A DNA stretch of 64,000 nucleotides from Shewanella insulae (GCF_009831655.1 NZ_WRPA01000001.1:1-64000), one strand, 5' to 3'. Positions 44,793 to 54,070 are shown, counted from the stretch's first letter. Numbers and translations are program-made. The notes: a model not told the origin generated them from the letters alone.

Positions 44793-45338
44793 ATGGAATT
44801 CAATTTGATGCAAGCAAAATTAAAAGTGAGTCGCTTTATCAGACGGCAGGTGAGTTGCTTGTCACTCCTCATGGCCGTGCTCTGCAGCGGTTCGTCGTGG
44901 GCGACCGATCTTAGTGAACTGGATGAATTAGCAGGTGGCGATCAGGCCAGCATCATGCAGCTTGGGGATGCGCTGCAGGCGGATATCAGCCAAAGCGGCG
45001 GTGCGAATCGTACGCTACTGACGCAAACCGGTATGGCCAACAGTGCGCAGGTGCGCCAACAGGGAGTTTACAATCAAGCCTACCTGATGCAGCAGGGGGA
45101 GGCGATAGAGGTCAGCCTATTACAGGTGGGGGCCAATAACAGCCTGATTGCGACTCAGTTTGGAACGGATCTCTCCTTGGATGTCGAGCAAAGGGGCAAT
45201 GATAATCAGGCCTTTATTCAGCAGAGCGGTTATGACAATGAGGTCAGCATCTATCAGAACGGCTCAGGCCATGGGGTGATAGTGACCCAGTGGGGAAATG
45301 CACAGCGGGCGAGTATAACTCAGGGATATCGACAGTAG
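44793..45338 (+). CDS. curlin-repeat protein (CsgB/CsgA-like)
   Basis: This protein of about 181 residues has a long N-terminal signal region, cleaved near SSWAT, then a series of curlin repeats in which Gln, Gly and Asn recur every 20-23 residues (SIMQLGDALQADISQSG, VRQQGVYNQAYLMQQG, VSIYQNGSGHGVIVTQWGN). Such repeats form the amyloid beta-helix of curli. The final residues (QRASITQGYRQ) are polar and less repeat-like, closer to the nucleator CsgB than to CsgA. ATG 44793 is chosen; GTG 44784 and ATG 44808 are alternatives. It is the only curlin gene in this locus. Confidence 0.88.
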   Translation: MEFNLMQAKLKVSRFIRRQVSCLSLLMAVLCSGSSWATDLSELDELAGGDQASIMQLGDALQADISQSGGANRTLLTQTGMANSAQVRQQGVYNQAYLMQQGEAIEVSLLQVGANNSLIATQFGTDLSLDVEQRGNDNQAFIQQSGYDNEVSIYQNGSGHGVIVTQWGNAQRASITQGYRQ

Positions 45339-45355
45339 TAAGCAGGTAAAAAGTT

Positions 45356-45393
45356 AGGTGAAGGGAACTCACCTCAACCAGATATTCTGGTTG
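45356..45393 (+). other. two adjacent hairpins between curlin gene and csgD
   Basis: AGGTGA / TCACCT (45356-45374) and CAACCAGA / TCTGGTTG (45375-45393) follow each other directly, with no T run. This is a likely mRNA processing or partial-attenuation point that would give high curlin and lower regulator transcript. Confidence 0.6.
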
Positions 45394-45502
45394 GGCTAAA
45401 TAAAATTGGCGCAATTAAGATGTTATTTTTAATTCTATAGTTGTTATTATATGTGTCGGTTTAATGGAATACGCTTATAACTAGCGACATGGAGTGAGCA
45501 GG

Positions 45503-46129
45503 ATGTTCAAAGTGATAAATTGGGTAGTGGTTTCGCGATCGCAATTGTTGATTGATCTGTTGGAGACGCGTTGGCCCCAGGAGTTTCTGGTTAAACTGGC
45601 TAAAGTCACCCCTGAGAGTGTTGAAGTTACCATGAGTGAAGGGAATTACTCTTTGGTTGTTATCGATCTCGCCACCATAGATGTGCAGCGCGCCTATCAG
45701 GTGCAGAAGCAGATCGAGAAGCGTCACAGCGCCCGGGTGGTATTCTTGCACTACCCCAAACAGATAGACGCAAGATTTTTAATCTCCCCTATTACCGCCG
45801 CCGTTTTCTATGGTGATGCGTCCTTAGAGCAGATTGGCAAGGCCTTAGCCAATGTGCTGCGTGGTCAGACTGTGATCCCCCAAGATTTGCTGTCTGCTTC
45901 TTCCGATCAGGAGCAGCTCGATGGTGCCGACAACCTGACGATTCGCGAGCGCGAGGTACTGCAGGCCTTGTTGACAGGCAGCACTAACGTGGATATCGCC
46001 AATCAGTTGTTTGTCAGCGAGAGCACCATCAAGACCCATCTCTATCGTGTGTTTAGAAAAATTGGTGTATCAAGCCGTGGGCAGGCGATTGCCTGGGCTC
46101 AGACTCATCTGCATGAGGTGCAGCAGTGA
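45503..46129 (+). CDS. csgD: CsgD-like LuxR-type regulator
   Basis: This 208-residue regulator has an N-terminal receiver-like domain (about 1-125) and a C-terminal LuxR helix-turn-helix (about 145-205: LTIREREVLQALLTGSTNVDIANQLFVSESTIKTHLYRVF). The receiver part lacks the usual Asp-Asp/Lys phosphorylation set, as in CsgD of E. coli. It sits inside the curli locus and probably activates it. ATG 45503 has GGAG eight bases upstream. The stop overlaps the csgE start (GTGA). Confidence 0.88.
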   Translation: MFKVINWVVVSRSQLLIDLLETRWPQEFLVKLAKVTPESVEVTMSEGNYSLVVIDLATIDVQRAYQVQKQIEKRHSARVVFLHYPKQIDARFLISPITAAVFYGDASLEQIGKALANVLRGQTVIPQDLLSASSDQEQLDGADNLTIREREVLQALLTGSTNVDIANQLFVSESTIKTHLYRVFRKIGVSSRGQAIAWAQTHLHEVQQ

Positions 46130-46593
46130 AATACCTGGGCCGCTTACTCCTGTTAGCGGCCTTCTCGGCCCCGGCTTACTGTCAGGGGCCTGATGTCGAC
46201 GAGGGCAGTAAACTGGCGGCGCAGAGCACCAGTGATGCGCCACCCAGGCTGGAGTCTGATCTCATCGACGGACTGCTCCTCAACCGCGCGATGACCCGTG
46301 TGGGACACAGGTTTTATCGTGAGTTTGTGGCCGCCTATCGGGACATAGGCGGCATGACAGATCATGGCGGACTGAGCATTGTCGAGCTGGCTACGGCCCG
46401 CAGCGGCAGTAAGATCAGCGTGCTTCACAATCGCAAACCCATCTTTGTGACTGTGGTGTCACCGGCGAGTCGGCAGCTGGATAAGCTGGCAGAGCAGGTG
46501 GCCAGGCGCGTTGACAATATATTGAAACGAAATAAGAAACAGGCTAGCTGGGCTCAGTGGTTGGATCCCGATTTAGCGCCTGATGAATTCTAA
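46126..46593 (+). CDS. csgE: CsgE curli assembly protein
   Basis: This 155-residue protein has a signal peptide ending near AYCQG and the CsgE domain: GLLLNRAMTRVGHRFYREF, then RSGSKISVLHNRKPIFVTVVSP and ARRVDNILKRNK. CsgE is the periplasmic cap of the CsgG pore and guides curlins to it. Start is GTG 46126, overlapping the csgD stop, so the two genes are coupled. Confidence 0.93.
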   Translation: MKYLGRLLLLAAFSAPAYCQGPDVDEGSKLAAQSTSDAPPRLESDLIDGLLLNRAMTRVGHRFYREFVAAYRDIGGMTDHGGLSIVELATARSGSKISVLHNRKPIFVTVVSPASRQLDKLAEQVARRVDNILKRNKKQASWAQWLDPDLAPDEF

Positions 46594-46607
46594 TAGGGAC
46601 ATTTTTA

Positions 46608-47027
46608 ATGAATCGAGCTAAGTCTTATTTGCCGATAGCGCTGCTATTGGCGGGCACTTGCAGCCTGAGCTCTCAGGCCACGCAGCTTATCTACACGCCT
46701 GTGAACCCCAACTTTGGCGGCAGCTATCTTAATGGCTCCTACCTGTTGGCGAATGCCTCGGCGCAGAACGATCATAAGGGGGGCTCAGGTTATACGCCTC
46801 CCAGTGCGCTCGAGCGTATGGCAAGCTCTCTGGAGTCTCGCCTGATGAGCCAACTCTTTAACGATGCGGCTAACGGTGGCGAGGGTTACCTCAAGACCAC
46901 AGACTTTGAGATCCAAGTGGTCAACGAAGATGGCATGTTGCTGGTCCACATCACAGACCTTCTCACCGGCGAAACCACGGTAATAGAGGTGGGTGGGCTG
47001 ACCGATAGTTCGAGTGTGGGTGGCTAA
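46608..47027 (+). CDS. csgF: CsgF curli assembly protein
   Basis: This 139-residue protein has a signal peptide (cleaved near SQAT), then QLIYTPVNPNFGGSYLNGSYLLANASAQN, the conserved N-terminal CsgF segment that plugs into the CsgG pore. The C-terminal half includes YLKTTDFEIQVVNEDGMLLVHITD. CsgF places the nucleator at the cell surface. csgG starts two bases after its stop. Confidence 0.95.
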   Translation: MNRAKSYLPIALLLAGTCSLSSQATQLIYTPVNPNFGGSYLNGSYLLANASAQNDHKGGSGYTPPSALERMASSLESRLMSQLFNDAANGGEGYLKTTDFEIQVVNEDGMLLVHITDLLTGETTVIEVGGLTDSSSVGG

Positions 47028-47029
47028 CG

Positions 47030-47878
47030 ATGAAACCTTTGTTGATGGCCGCCGGCCTACTATTTCTCTCGGCCTGTTCTTCCACCAGTGAGCTCGAACA
47101 GGTACAGGCGTCTTCGAGCCTGATGCCCAAGGGGGAGAGCTACTACGATCTCATCAATCTGCCTGCGCCCCAGGGGGTCATGCTCGCCGCCGTGTATGAT
47201 TTTCGCGATCAGACCGGCCAGTATAAGCCAATTCCCTCCAGTAACTTCTCTACCGCCGTGCCCCAGAGCGGCACCGCCTTCCTCGCCCAGGCACTGAATG
47301 ATTCCAGCTGGTTTATTCCCGTCGAGCGTGAGGGGCTGCAGAACCTGCTCACCGAGCGCAAGATTGTCAGGGCGGGGCTTAACGGCGATGCCAACAAGTT
47401 GCCTCAGCTGAATTCGGCGCAGATCCTGATGGAAGGTGGCATAGTCGCCTATGACACCAATGTCAGAACCGGTGGCGCGGGCGCGCGTTACCTGGGCATA
47501 GGCGCCGCAACTCAGTTTCGTGTCGATACCGTGACGGTTAACCTGAGGGCGGTGGATATTCGCACTGGCCGCCTGCTCAGCAGCGTGACGACCACTAAGT
47601 CCATCTTGTCGAAAGAGATCACCGCCGGGGTGTTTAAGTTTATCGATGCACAGGAGTTGCTAGAGTCCGAGCTGGGCTATACCTCTAACGAGCCAGTTAG
47701 TCTGTGCGTGGCATCGGCCATAGAGAGTGCCGTGGTGCACATGATTGCCGATGGCATCTGGAAGGGCGCCTGGAATTTAGCCGATCAATCCAGCGGACTA
47801 CGCAGCCCCGTGTTACAAAAATATTGGTTAGAAGCCCATTCCGATGCCAGGGTGCGGGCAAAGATCAGTCAAGGATAA
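47030..47878 (+). CDS. csgG: CsgG curli secretion channel lipoprotein
   Basis: This 282-residue outer-membrane lipoprotein (lipobox FLSACS, Cys16) forms the nonameric pore for curlin export. Typical segments are YYDLINLPAPQGVMLAAVYDFRDQTGQYKP, VEREGLQNLLTERKIVRAG, GARYLGIGAATQFRVDTVTVNLRAVDIRTG and SVTTTKSILSKEITAGVFKF. It is the last gene of the curli operon. Confidence 0.96.
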   Translation: MKPLLMAAGLLFLSACSSTSELEQVQASSSLMPKGESYYDLINLPAPQGVMLAAVYDFRDQTGQYKPIPSSNFSTAVPQSGTAFLAQALNDSSWFIPVEREGLQNLLTERKIVRAGLNGDANKLPQLNSAQILMEGGIVAYDTNVRTGGAGARYLGIGAATQFRVDTVTVNLRAVDIRTGRLLSSVTTTKSILSKEITAGVFKFIDAQELLESELGYTSNEPVSLCVASAIESAVVHMIADGIWKGAWNLADQSSGLRSPVLQKYWLEAHSDARVRAKISQG

Positions 47879-48094
47879 GCCGTTGTGCGCTTGGTATCAT
47901 ACTTATGCTATGCATAACATCATAGCGTCTGCGACTTTAGTTTGACGTCTGGCACGCCTGTGATAACATCTTCACTACTTAAGGTTAATACTGGTTAACC
48001 TTATCTTTTTTATGATTTTTTGCGTTTTGTCTGTTTCTTGTCTCTAGCCGATGGGGTAGAATTCGTCAAGTTTTTGACTGGCTAAATAGGTACG

Positions 48095-48661
48095 ATGAAG
48101 AAGTTTGCATTGTTAGTAGTGTTAGCGCCACTTTATGCACATGGAATGGCGCCTTTTGGGCTGAATTGGGGTGAGGATGTTAGCCAGTATGGCGAGGTCA
48201 AACGCCAGGGAGATGGAGTTAGGGTAGAAACCCATCTACTACCTAAGTCTTTGTCTTTAGCCAATGATTATGTGCTCTATGCCGACAAGCAACACGGGCT
48301 GTTAAAAGTCACCATGACAAGCAAGAGATATGGCTTGTATGACGATGACTATAAAGAAGATTTCAATTTTATTAAGCAGTCGCTTGTCGACAGTGGCTAT
48401 CAAACCACACAGTACATTGGCAGTGAGATGAGCTCCTACAAATGTGTGTTACAGGGTAGCTGCTATGGCAAACGCTGGTATGGCTTCACGGACGATGGTA
48501 CCAATGTAGCACTGGAGCAACAGGCCAAGACACGCCAGGATGCCTACATCAAACTGACCTTCAAGGCGCCCAAGTTGCTGCAGATAGAAGCCGAGCGTGA
48601 GGATCTCAAGCAGCTTAAACAGCAAGATCAGATGAACAGCGATAGATTAGCATTTGATTAA
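48095..48661 (+). CDS. exported protein of unknown function
   Basis: This 188-residue protein has a signal peptide (about residues 1-18, ending AHGMA) and begins its mature part with PFGLNWGEDVSQYG, a style shared by small Shewanella secreted proteins. Two cysteines near residues 109-114 (KCVLQGSC) could form a disulfide. The last ~30 residues are helical and charged (LLQIEAEREDLKQLKQQDQM). A single gene without operon partners; family not recognised. Confidence 0.7.
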   Translation: MKKFALLVVLAPLYAHGMAPFGLNWGEDVSQYGEVKRQGDGVRVETHLLPKSLSLANDYVLYADKQHGLLKVTMTSKRYGLYDDDYKEDFNFIKQSLVDSGYQTTQYIGSEMSSYKCVLQGSCYGKRWYGFTDDGTNVALEQQAKTRQDAYIKLTFKAPKLLQIEAEREDLKQLKQQDQMNSDRLAFD

Positions 48662-48833
48662 ACTCCCGCTAACAGCAACATAGGCCCGCTCGTATCCCTG
48701 GCGGGCTTTTTTGATCTCTGCGCTAAAAATCGTCACTCGTCGGCGGGGGTAACTCCTTTATTTATATGAAGGATCACAAACAGGCCATTTGTGAGTATAC
48801 TGACAGGGTTAACGTCATATCGAGGATAGTGCA

Positions 48834-49184
48834 ATGGCCGAAGAGACCATTTTCAGTAAAATTATTAGACGCGAAATTCCCGCCGATATCCTATATCAAG
48901 ACGATCTCGTCACGGCTTTTCGCGATATACAGCCCAAGGCGCCAACCCATATTCTGATCATCCCCAATCACCTGATCCCCACGGTAAACGATGTCAAGGC
49001 ATCGGACGAGAAGGCGTTGGGCCGTATGGTGTCAGTGGCGGCTAAGCTGGCTGATGAAGCCGGCATCGCCGAAGACGGTTACCGTCTCATCATGAACTGT
49101 AACAAGCATGGCGGCCAGGAAGTCTTCCATGTTCATATGCATCTGTTAGGCGGAGATTTCCTCGGACCCTTGGTATCTCGTTAA
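48834..49184 (+). CDS. hinT: HIT-family purine nucleoside phosphoramidase HinT
   Basis: This 116-residue protein has the histidine triad His99-x-His101-x-His103 ([10 protein letters not shown]) and the N-terminal [19 protein letters not shown] typical of HinT. It hydrolyses adenosine 5'-phosphoramidates. CGAGG lies eight bases before ATG 48834. In E. coli hinT is followed by ycfL, lpoB and the thiamine kinase gene; here ycfL and a thiamine kinase also lie downstream, though separated by other genes. Confidence 0.95.
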   Translation: MAEETIFSKIIRREIPADILYQDDLVTAFRDIQPKAPTHILIIPNHLIPTVNDVKASDEKALGRMVSVAAKLADEAGIAEDGYRLIMNCNKHGGQEVFHVHMHLLGGDFLGPLVSR

Positions 49185-49213
49185 GCCTGGCTTTTTCTGG
49201 ACTGTGTTGAGCA

Positions 49214-49711
49214 ATGAAGACAAACCCTGATTTTTTCCCCCTCACAGATCTGGCTACACGCTTCGTCGGCCAATTGGTGCAGTGTCGTCGCCTGGGGCTC
49301 AGTGTGCTTGAAGCCAGCGAGCAGCATGTGCTGATTGAGCTGCCATACAGCAGCGAGCTGATCGGCTACCCGGACACGGGCGTGATACACGGCGGGGTGA
49401 TCACTACCCTGATGGATACCGCCTGTGGCACGGCCGTGGTCTGCAATATCTTCGACAAGTATAAGTCGCTGGAGTTGTCGCCGACCCTGGATCTGCGAGT
49501 CGATTACATGAAACCTGCCGAGCCTAACAAGAGTGTCTACGGCTTTGCCGAGTGTTATAAGCTCTCCTCGAGTGTGGCCTTTACCCGCGCCATCGCCTAT
49601 CAGGATTCTATCGACGACCCTATCGCCCATGCGGTGGGCTCTTTCATGCGCATCAGCCCGGAGATGGTGGGCGACGCGTTCAGACAGGCCTTGATGGGTA
49701 AGGGGGAATGA
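49214..49711 (+). CDS. PaaI-type hotdog thioesterase (first of pair)
   Basis: This 165-residue protein has the hotdog-fold thioesterase core: IHGGVITTLMDTACGTAVV near residue 60-78 carries the conserved HGG and Asp of PaaI-like acyl-CoA thioesterases, and LDLRVDYMKPAEPNKSVYG follows. Its stop overlaps the start of the next thioesterase gene by four bases. Substrate unknown. Confidence 0.87.
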   Translation: MKTNPDFFPLTDLATRFVGQLVQCRRLGLSVLEASEQHVLIELPYSSELIGYPDTGVIHGGVITTLMDTACGTAVVCNIFDKYKSLELSPTLDLRVDYMKPAEPNKSVYGFAECYKLSSSVAFTRAIAYQDSIDDPIAHAVGSFMRISPEMVGDAFRQALMGKGE

Positions 49712-50172
49712 CCATGGTCACACAAGATGCCAGTCAGGCGTTAAACGTTAAAGATATCGTCAAGAAGGCTACCGAGCTTAATGATTTCGGTCACCTGTTG
49801 GCGCACGTGCCCTATGCTAAGTTTATCGGCATGCAGGTGGCGCGCTTCGGCGACGAGTTGGTGTTTCAGCTGCCGAAGAAAGATGAAAATATCGGTAACC
49901 CAACCCTGCCGGCTATTCACGGCGGTGTGATCGCCGGTTTCATGGAGATGTCGGCCATAGTGCAGCTGATGGTGTTTATGCAGACTACCAAGGTGCCAAA
50001 AATTGTCGACTTCTCTATCGATTACCTGAGGGCGGGGCACCACAGGGATAGCTTTGCCGAGTGCAAGATCACCCGTCAGGGGCGCCGTGTGGCGAACGTG
50101 AACATCAACTGTTGGCAAACCAATCGTAAGGCCTTGATTGCCACCGCCAGGGCTCATTTTCTGATCGAATAG
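49708..50172 (+). CDS. PaaI-type hotdog thioesterase (second of pair)
   Basis: This 154-residue protein shares the fold: AIHGGVIAGFMEMSAIVQL near residues 70-88, where Glu replaces the Asp of its neighbour, then VDFSIDYLRAGHHRDSFAECKI and RQGRRVANVNINCW. The two overlapping genes may form a heteromeric thioesterase or arose by duplication. ATG 49708 is coupled to the upstream stop. Confidence 0.87.
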   Translation: MTMVTQDASQALNVKDIVKKATELNDFGHLLAHVPYAKFIGMQVARFGDELVFQLPKKDENIGNPTLPAIHGGVIAGFMEMSAIVQLMVFMQTTKVPKIVDFSIDYLRAGHHRDSFAECKITRQGRRVANVNINCWQTNRKALIATARAHFLIE

Positions 50173-50203
50173 ACGTGAAGGCTAAGTCGTAAGGAGAGTA
50201 AAG

Positions 50204-50593
50204 ATGAACAAGGGATTAATACTGGGCAGCCTATTGATGGGGCTGAGCGCCTGTGCGCCCCATACTGGAGGCATCATGACCAGCTCTACCGGTGAGGTGC
50301 GGGTCGATAATGGCTCCTTTCACTCAGATGTGGATGTCAGTGCTGTGACCACCCAGGCCGAGGCGGGTTTTCTGCGGGCTCGCGGCACCATCATCAGCAA
50401 GTCGCCAAAGGATCAGCGCCTGCAATATAAGTTCACCTGGTACGATATTAATGGCGCGACGGTAGAGGATGAAGGGGTAAGCTGGAAGTCTCTTAAGCTG
50501 CACGGTAAGCAGCAGATGCAGGTGACGGCGCTGTCACCCAATGCCACTGCGGTGCGCTGTGAGCTCTATGTGCGAGAGGCGATCTCTAATTAA
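50204..50593 (+). CDS. YcfL-like lipoprotein (DUF1425)
   Basis: This 129-residue lipoprotein has lipobox GLSACA with Cys17. The rest matches YcfL: FLRARGTIISKSPKDQRLQYKFTWYDINGATVE and the strand-rich ending. AAGGAG lies nine bases before ATG 50204. Role in the envelope unknown; usually near hinT. Confidence 0.85.
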   Translation: MNKGLILGSLLMGLSACAPHTGGIMTSSTGEVRVDNGSFHSDVDVSAVTTQAEAGFLRARGTIISKSPKDQRLQYKFTWYDINGATVEDEGVSWKSLKLHGKQQMQVTALSPNATAVRCELYVREAISN

Positions 50594-50632
50594 TTCCCCC
50601 GCTCAACATTGAGTAGAGGGAATGATTTGATG

Positions 50633-50660
50633 AAAACGTCAGCAATGCTGGCGTTTTTTT
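50633..50660 (+). terminator. terminator after the YcfL gene
   Basis: AAAACGTCAGCA / TGCTGGCGTTTTTTT with a short loop, 40 bases after the stop. Confidence 0.9.
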
Positions 50661-50691
50661 ATGGATCATGCGCAAATATTGCGTTAAATAT

Positions 50692-50720
50692 GTCAACTCT
50701 TTGTATGAGTCATGTATAAT
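50692..50720 (+). promoter_or_regulatory. promoter of the thiamine operon
   Basis: A perfect TATAAT at 50715-50720 lies directly before the riboswitch; a weak -35-like GTCAAC or TGTCAA lies about 18 bases upstream. Confidence 0.6.
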
Positions 50721-50726
50721 CGGCCT

Positions 50727-50833
50727 CGCCAAGGGGTGTTAACGCCAAGCCATAGCTTAGCGATTGACTGAGATGTCCACGGGACAAACCCTTAGAACCT
50801 GATCCGGCTAATACCGGCGTAGGAATGGGCCAC
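50727..50833 (+). ncRNA. TPP (thi box) riboswitch
   Basis: The conserved pieces occur in order: AAGGGGTG at 50731, CTGAGATG at 50768, ACCCTTAGAACCTGATC at 50788 and CGGCGTAGGAA at 50815. This is the thiamine pyrophosphate riboswitch. It precedes the receptor gene at 50915. No strong T-run terminator follows, so it probably blocks translation initiation when TPP is bound. Confidence 0.95.
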
Positions 50834-50914
50834 ATCACTAGATTCAACACAATCTGTCTGTGCATTCTTTCTCGCTTTCTTAAGTGCCGGATCTCAATAA
50901 TGATTTGAGGTCCT

Positions 50915-53056
50915 ATGTTTACATTAAAATCTTATTCACCCATCGCCCTTGCCGTCGCGGCAGCGTTAACCCATACCAGCCTGATGGCGAGCGACACAAC
51001 GCCTGCCAACGACGAGATGGAAGTCATTGTCGTCACCTCCGACTTTCGCCAGTCTAGCCTCGACAAGATGCCATCTAGCATCAGCGTCATAGATCAACAG
51101 CAGATCGAAGACGAGGGCGCCCAGCACTTTGAAGACGTGCTCAATGGCATCGCCAACTTCAACTGGTCCGGCGGTAGCTCGCGGGCCAAATATTTCCAGA
51201 TCCGTGGCGTGGGCGAGCAGGAGGAGTACCAGGGCGCACCTAACTCTTCGGTGGGATACATCATAGACGATATCGACCTGTCGGGCCTTGGGATGATCTC
51301 CAGCATGTACGACCTGCAGCAGGTCGAGGTACTTCGCGGTCCCCAGGGCACACGCTATGGCGCCAACGCCTTAGCCGGTCTTATCTATCTTAAGAGTAAC
51401 GATCCTACCTCGGTATTCGAGCATGGCGTAGAGCTGCAACTGGGTGACGATAACCTGCGTACCTACAGCGGCTTCAGCTCTGGTCCATTGAGTGATTCGG
51501 GCAAGCTCCTGTATCGCGTGTCGCTACAAAAGCACGAGCAGAATGGCTATCGCGACAACCTCTACCTGGGGCGCGACGACACCAATGGCAGGGATGAATT
51601 TACCGGCCGCGTCAAGCTGCGCTGGTATGCCACAGACGATCTCGTGGCCGATATTAGCCTGATGCACGCCGACTTTAACAACGGTTACGATGCCTGGACG
51701 TTGGATAACAACGGCTTCGATACCCTCACCGATGAGCCGGGTGTCGACAAGCAGCGCACCACGGGTGGCTCGCTGAAGTTGACCTACTCGGGCGCCGATA
51801 GCTTCGAGCTGGTGTCACTAAGCTCAATGGCCCAGAGTGACACGCACCACGGCTACGACGGCGACTGGGCCAACCCAGAATTTTGGGCGGCCCGCAGCTG
51901 CGAGGGTGAACCCTGTCAGTACGACTACACCTGGAACAAGCTGGGCGATAGAACCACGTTATCTCAGGAGTTTCGTCTAAGCTCTACCGAAGCGGGACGT
52001 ATCTTCGATGGCAGCACCGACTGGCTGGTGGGTGTCTATGGCCTGAGACTCACCGAGGATAACGACACTCTCGAAGTCTATAACGGCTGGGAAGACAGAC
52101 TGCTGGCCGAATATGAAGCGACTAATTTGGCGGTTTTCGGCCAGTTAGACAGCGAGTTAGGTAATGGTTATGCGCTTTCAGTGGGTGCCCGTCTTGAGCG
52201 CCGCGAGAGCGATTACAGCGACTCGGACAAAGATGCCTTCGAGCCCTCTGAAAACATGTGGGGCGGTCATATCGCCCTGAGTAAGACCCTGAGCCCAGGC
52301 CAACAGGCCTATGCCCGCATCGCCCGAGGCTACAAGGCGGGTGGCTTTAACATGTCGCTGCCAGCTTCTCTGAGCGATAAGAAGGAGTTCCAGGCCGAGA
52401 CATTGTACAACTATGAGCTGGGCCTCAAGTCAGAATGGCTCGATGGCGACGCGACCACTCACTTCTCGCTGTTTTACATGGACAGACGCGACCAGCAGGT
52501 CTCTGCGTCCCAGCAAAATCCTGACGAGCCGCAGAAGTTTATCCTCTATGTGGAAAACGCCGGTAGCTCACACAACTATGGCGCCGAGCTGGAAGCCAAC
52601 TGGTATGCCACTGATAACCTTAAGTTATACGGCACGCTCGGCTGGCTAGAGACCGCCTACGGCGATTATGCCTACCAGGACAAGTATGGTGGACTGGTGG
52701 ATCTCACTGGCCGCGAACTGGCGCACTCACCTAATCTTACCTATAGCGCGGGTGCGACCTATCGCAGCGATCTGGGCTGGTTTGCTAACCTGACCACGAG
52801 CGGCAAGAGTGAGTTCTACTACTCAGACAGCAACGACTCTAAGTCAGAGCCCTATACTATCTTCAATGCTCGTGTCGGCTACGAGACAGAGACCTGGTCG
52901 GCTTATCTTTGGGGGCGTAACCTGTTTGACGAGAAGTATGGTGTGCGCGGCTTCTATTTTGGCAACGAGCCGGATAACGGTTGGGCCGATAAGCAATATA
53001 TCCGTTACGGCGATCCTCGCCAGCTAGGCGTCACCCTTAACGTCAAGTTTATGTGA
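50915..53056 (+). CDS. TonB-dependent receptor for thiamine
   Basis: This 713-residue outer-membrane protein has a signal peptide (ending LMASD), a TonB box-like segment EVIVVTSDFR, a plug domain with VEVLRGPQGTRYGANALAGLIYL, and a beta-barrel ending in Phe-Met. TonB boxes of this type are common in nutrient receptors. The TPP riboswitch directly upstream and the thiamine genes downstream show that it takes up thiamine or a thiamine precursor. GAGG lies before ATG 50915. Confidence 0.92.
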   Translation: MFTLKSYSPIALAVAAALTHTSLMASDTTPANDEMEVIVVTSDFRQSSLDKMPSSISVIDQQQIEDEGAQHFEDVLNGIANFNWSGGSSRAKYFQIRGVGEQEEYQGAPNSSVGYIIDDIDLSGLGMISSMYDLQQVEVLRGPQGTRYGANALAGLIYLKSNDPTSVFEHGVELQLGDDNLRTYSGFSSGPLSDSGKLLYRVSLQKHEQNGYRDNLYLGRDDTNGRDEFTGRVKLRWYATDDLVADISLMHADFNNGYDAWTLDNNGFDTLTDEPGVDKQRTTGGSLKLTYSGADSFELVSLSSMAQSDTHHGYDGDWANPEFWAARSCEGEPCQYDYTWNKLGDRTTLSQEFRLSSTEAGRIFDGSTDWLVGVYGLRLTEDNDTLEVYNGWEDRLLAEYEATNLAVFGQLDSELGNGYALSVGARLERRESDYSDSDKDAFEPSENMWGGHIALSKTLSPGQQAYARIARGYKAGGFNMSLPASLSDKKEFQAETLYNYELGLKSEWLDGDATTHFSLFYMDRRDQQVSASQQNPDEPQKFILYVENAGSSHNYGAELEANWYATDNLKLYGTLGWLETAYGDYAYQDKYGGLVDLTGRELAHSPNLTYSAGATYRSDLGWFANLTTSGKSEFYYSDSNDSKSEPYTIFNARVGYETETWSAYLWGRNLFDEKYGVRGFYFGNEPDNGWADKQYIRYGDPRQLGVTLNVKFM

Positions 53057-53120
53057 TCGGTTTTTTGCTGGTGCTAATTATTGTCGGGGCGGGCAGGGCT
53101 CGCCCCCTTAAGGAGTTAAG

Positions 53121-53381
53121 ATGAAATTAACCGCTGAAATCAGCATGTATCCCCTCAAGGATAACTACCTCGACCCTATCAAGTGGTTCATCGGCCGGGT
53201 TGACACTTACGCCAATATCGAGCGCCGCACCAATGCCATGGCCACTCAGGTGTGCGGCGAATATGGCGAGGTGATGCAGATGTTGGCCACCGAGATGGAG
53301 GCCGCCCACCAAAAGTGGGGCAAGGCCGTCTTCGTAGTCAAGTTTATCGGTGGCGAGCTGGACCTGTCCCATCAGGAATAG
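53121..53381 (+). CDS. YkoF/MTH1187-like thiamine-binding protein
   Basis: This 86-residue protein is one ACT-like YkoF repeat: LTAEISMYPLKDNYLDPIKWFI at the start and a KWGKAVFVVKFIGGEL strand near the end. YkoF proteins bind hydroxymethylpyrimidine or thiamine. AAGGAG lies six bases before ATG 53121. It stands between the receptor and the PnuT transporter in the riboswitch-controlled operon and may buffer the imported vitamin. Confidence 0.82.
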   Translation: MKLTAEISMYPLKDNYLDPIKWFIGRVDTYANIERRTNAMATQVCGEYGEVMQMLATEMEAAHQKWGKAVFVVKFIGGELDLSHQE

Positions 53382-53422
53382 CCACTAGGCAATGACTTAA
53401 CCACGGGAGCTATGCTTATCCT

Positions 53423-54070
53423 ATGATAGATTTCTGGTCCGCACTGGCCGCCACAGTGACTCAGGCTTTCGAGCAGGCTAACGCCATGACGGTGTGGGAG
53501 GCGATTGCCGTACTCCTTGCGCTAGCCTATCTGGCATTGGCGATGCGCGGCAACATCTGGTGCTGGGCGGCGGCTTTCGTCAGCACGGCCATCTACACCC
53601 TGCTATTTTGGGAGGTCTCCTTGCTCATGGAGTCGCTGCTCAACGTCTACTACATGGTGATGGCGGGCTATGGCTTCTGGCTGTGGCGTTATGGCGGCGG
53701 TGAAGATCAGGGGGTCGAGGTGGTAAGCTGGTCGCTAGGGCGACATCTCTACCTCATCGTCGCGACGACAGTGGTTTCCTTGGTGGTCGGTCACCTGATG
53801 GCGAGTCATACTCAGGCGTCTTACCCCTACCTGGATGCGGCCACCAGTTGTTTTGCGGTAATGACCACCTATCTGGTGGCGCGCAAGGTGCTGGAGAACT
53901 GGCTCTACTGGGTGGTTATCGATTTTGTCTCTATCTACCTCTATCTCAACAAGGGACTGATGCTCACCTCTATGCTGTTCATCTTGTATGTGGGGATGGC
54001 CATAGGGGGCTATTTCCTATGGCGTACCAGCATGCAGCAGACCAGCCAGGGTGATTACTCCTATGATTAG
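53423..54070 (+). CDS. pnuT: PnuT, thiamine transporter of the PnuC family
   Basis: This 215-residue inner-membrane protein has about seven helices. WEAIAVLLALAYLALAMRGNIWCWAAAFVSTAIY, the NVYYMVMAGYGFWLWRYG motif and WLYWVVIDFVSIYLYL mark the PnuC family. In a TPP-riboswitch operon with a thiamine kinase it is the thiamine member, PnuT, which works by facilitated diffusion and depends on phosphorylation to trap its substrate. Confidence 0.93.
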   Translation: MIDFWSALAATVTQAFEQANAMTVWEAIAVLLALAYLALAMRGNIWCWAAAFVSTAIYTLLFWEVSLLMESLLNVYYMVMAGYGFWLWRYGGGEDQGVEVVSWSLGRHLYLIVATTVVSLVVGHLMASHTQASYPYLDAATSCFAVMTTYLVARKVLENWLYWVVIDFVSIYLYLNKGLMLTSMLFILYVGMAIGGYFLWRTSMQQTSQGDYSYD

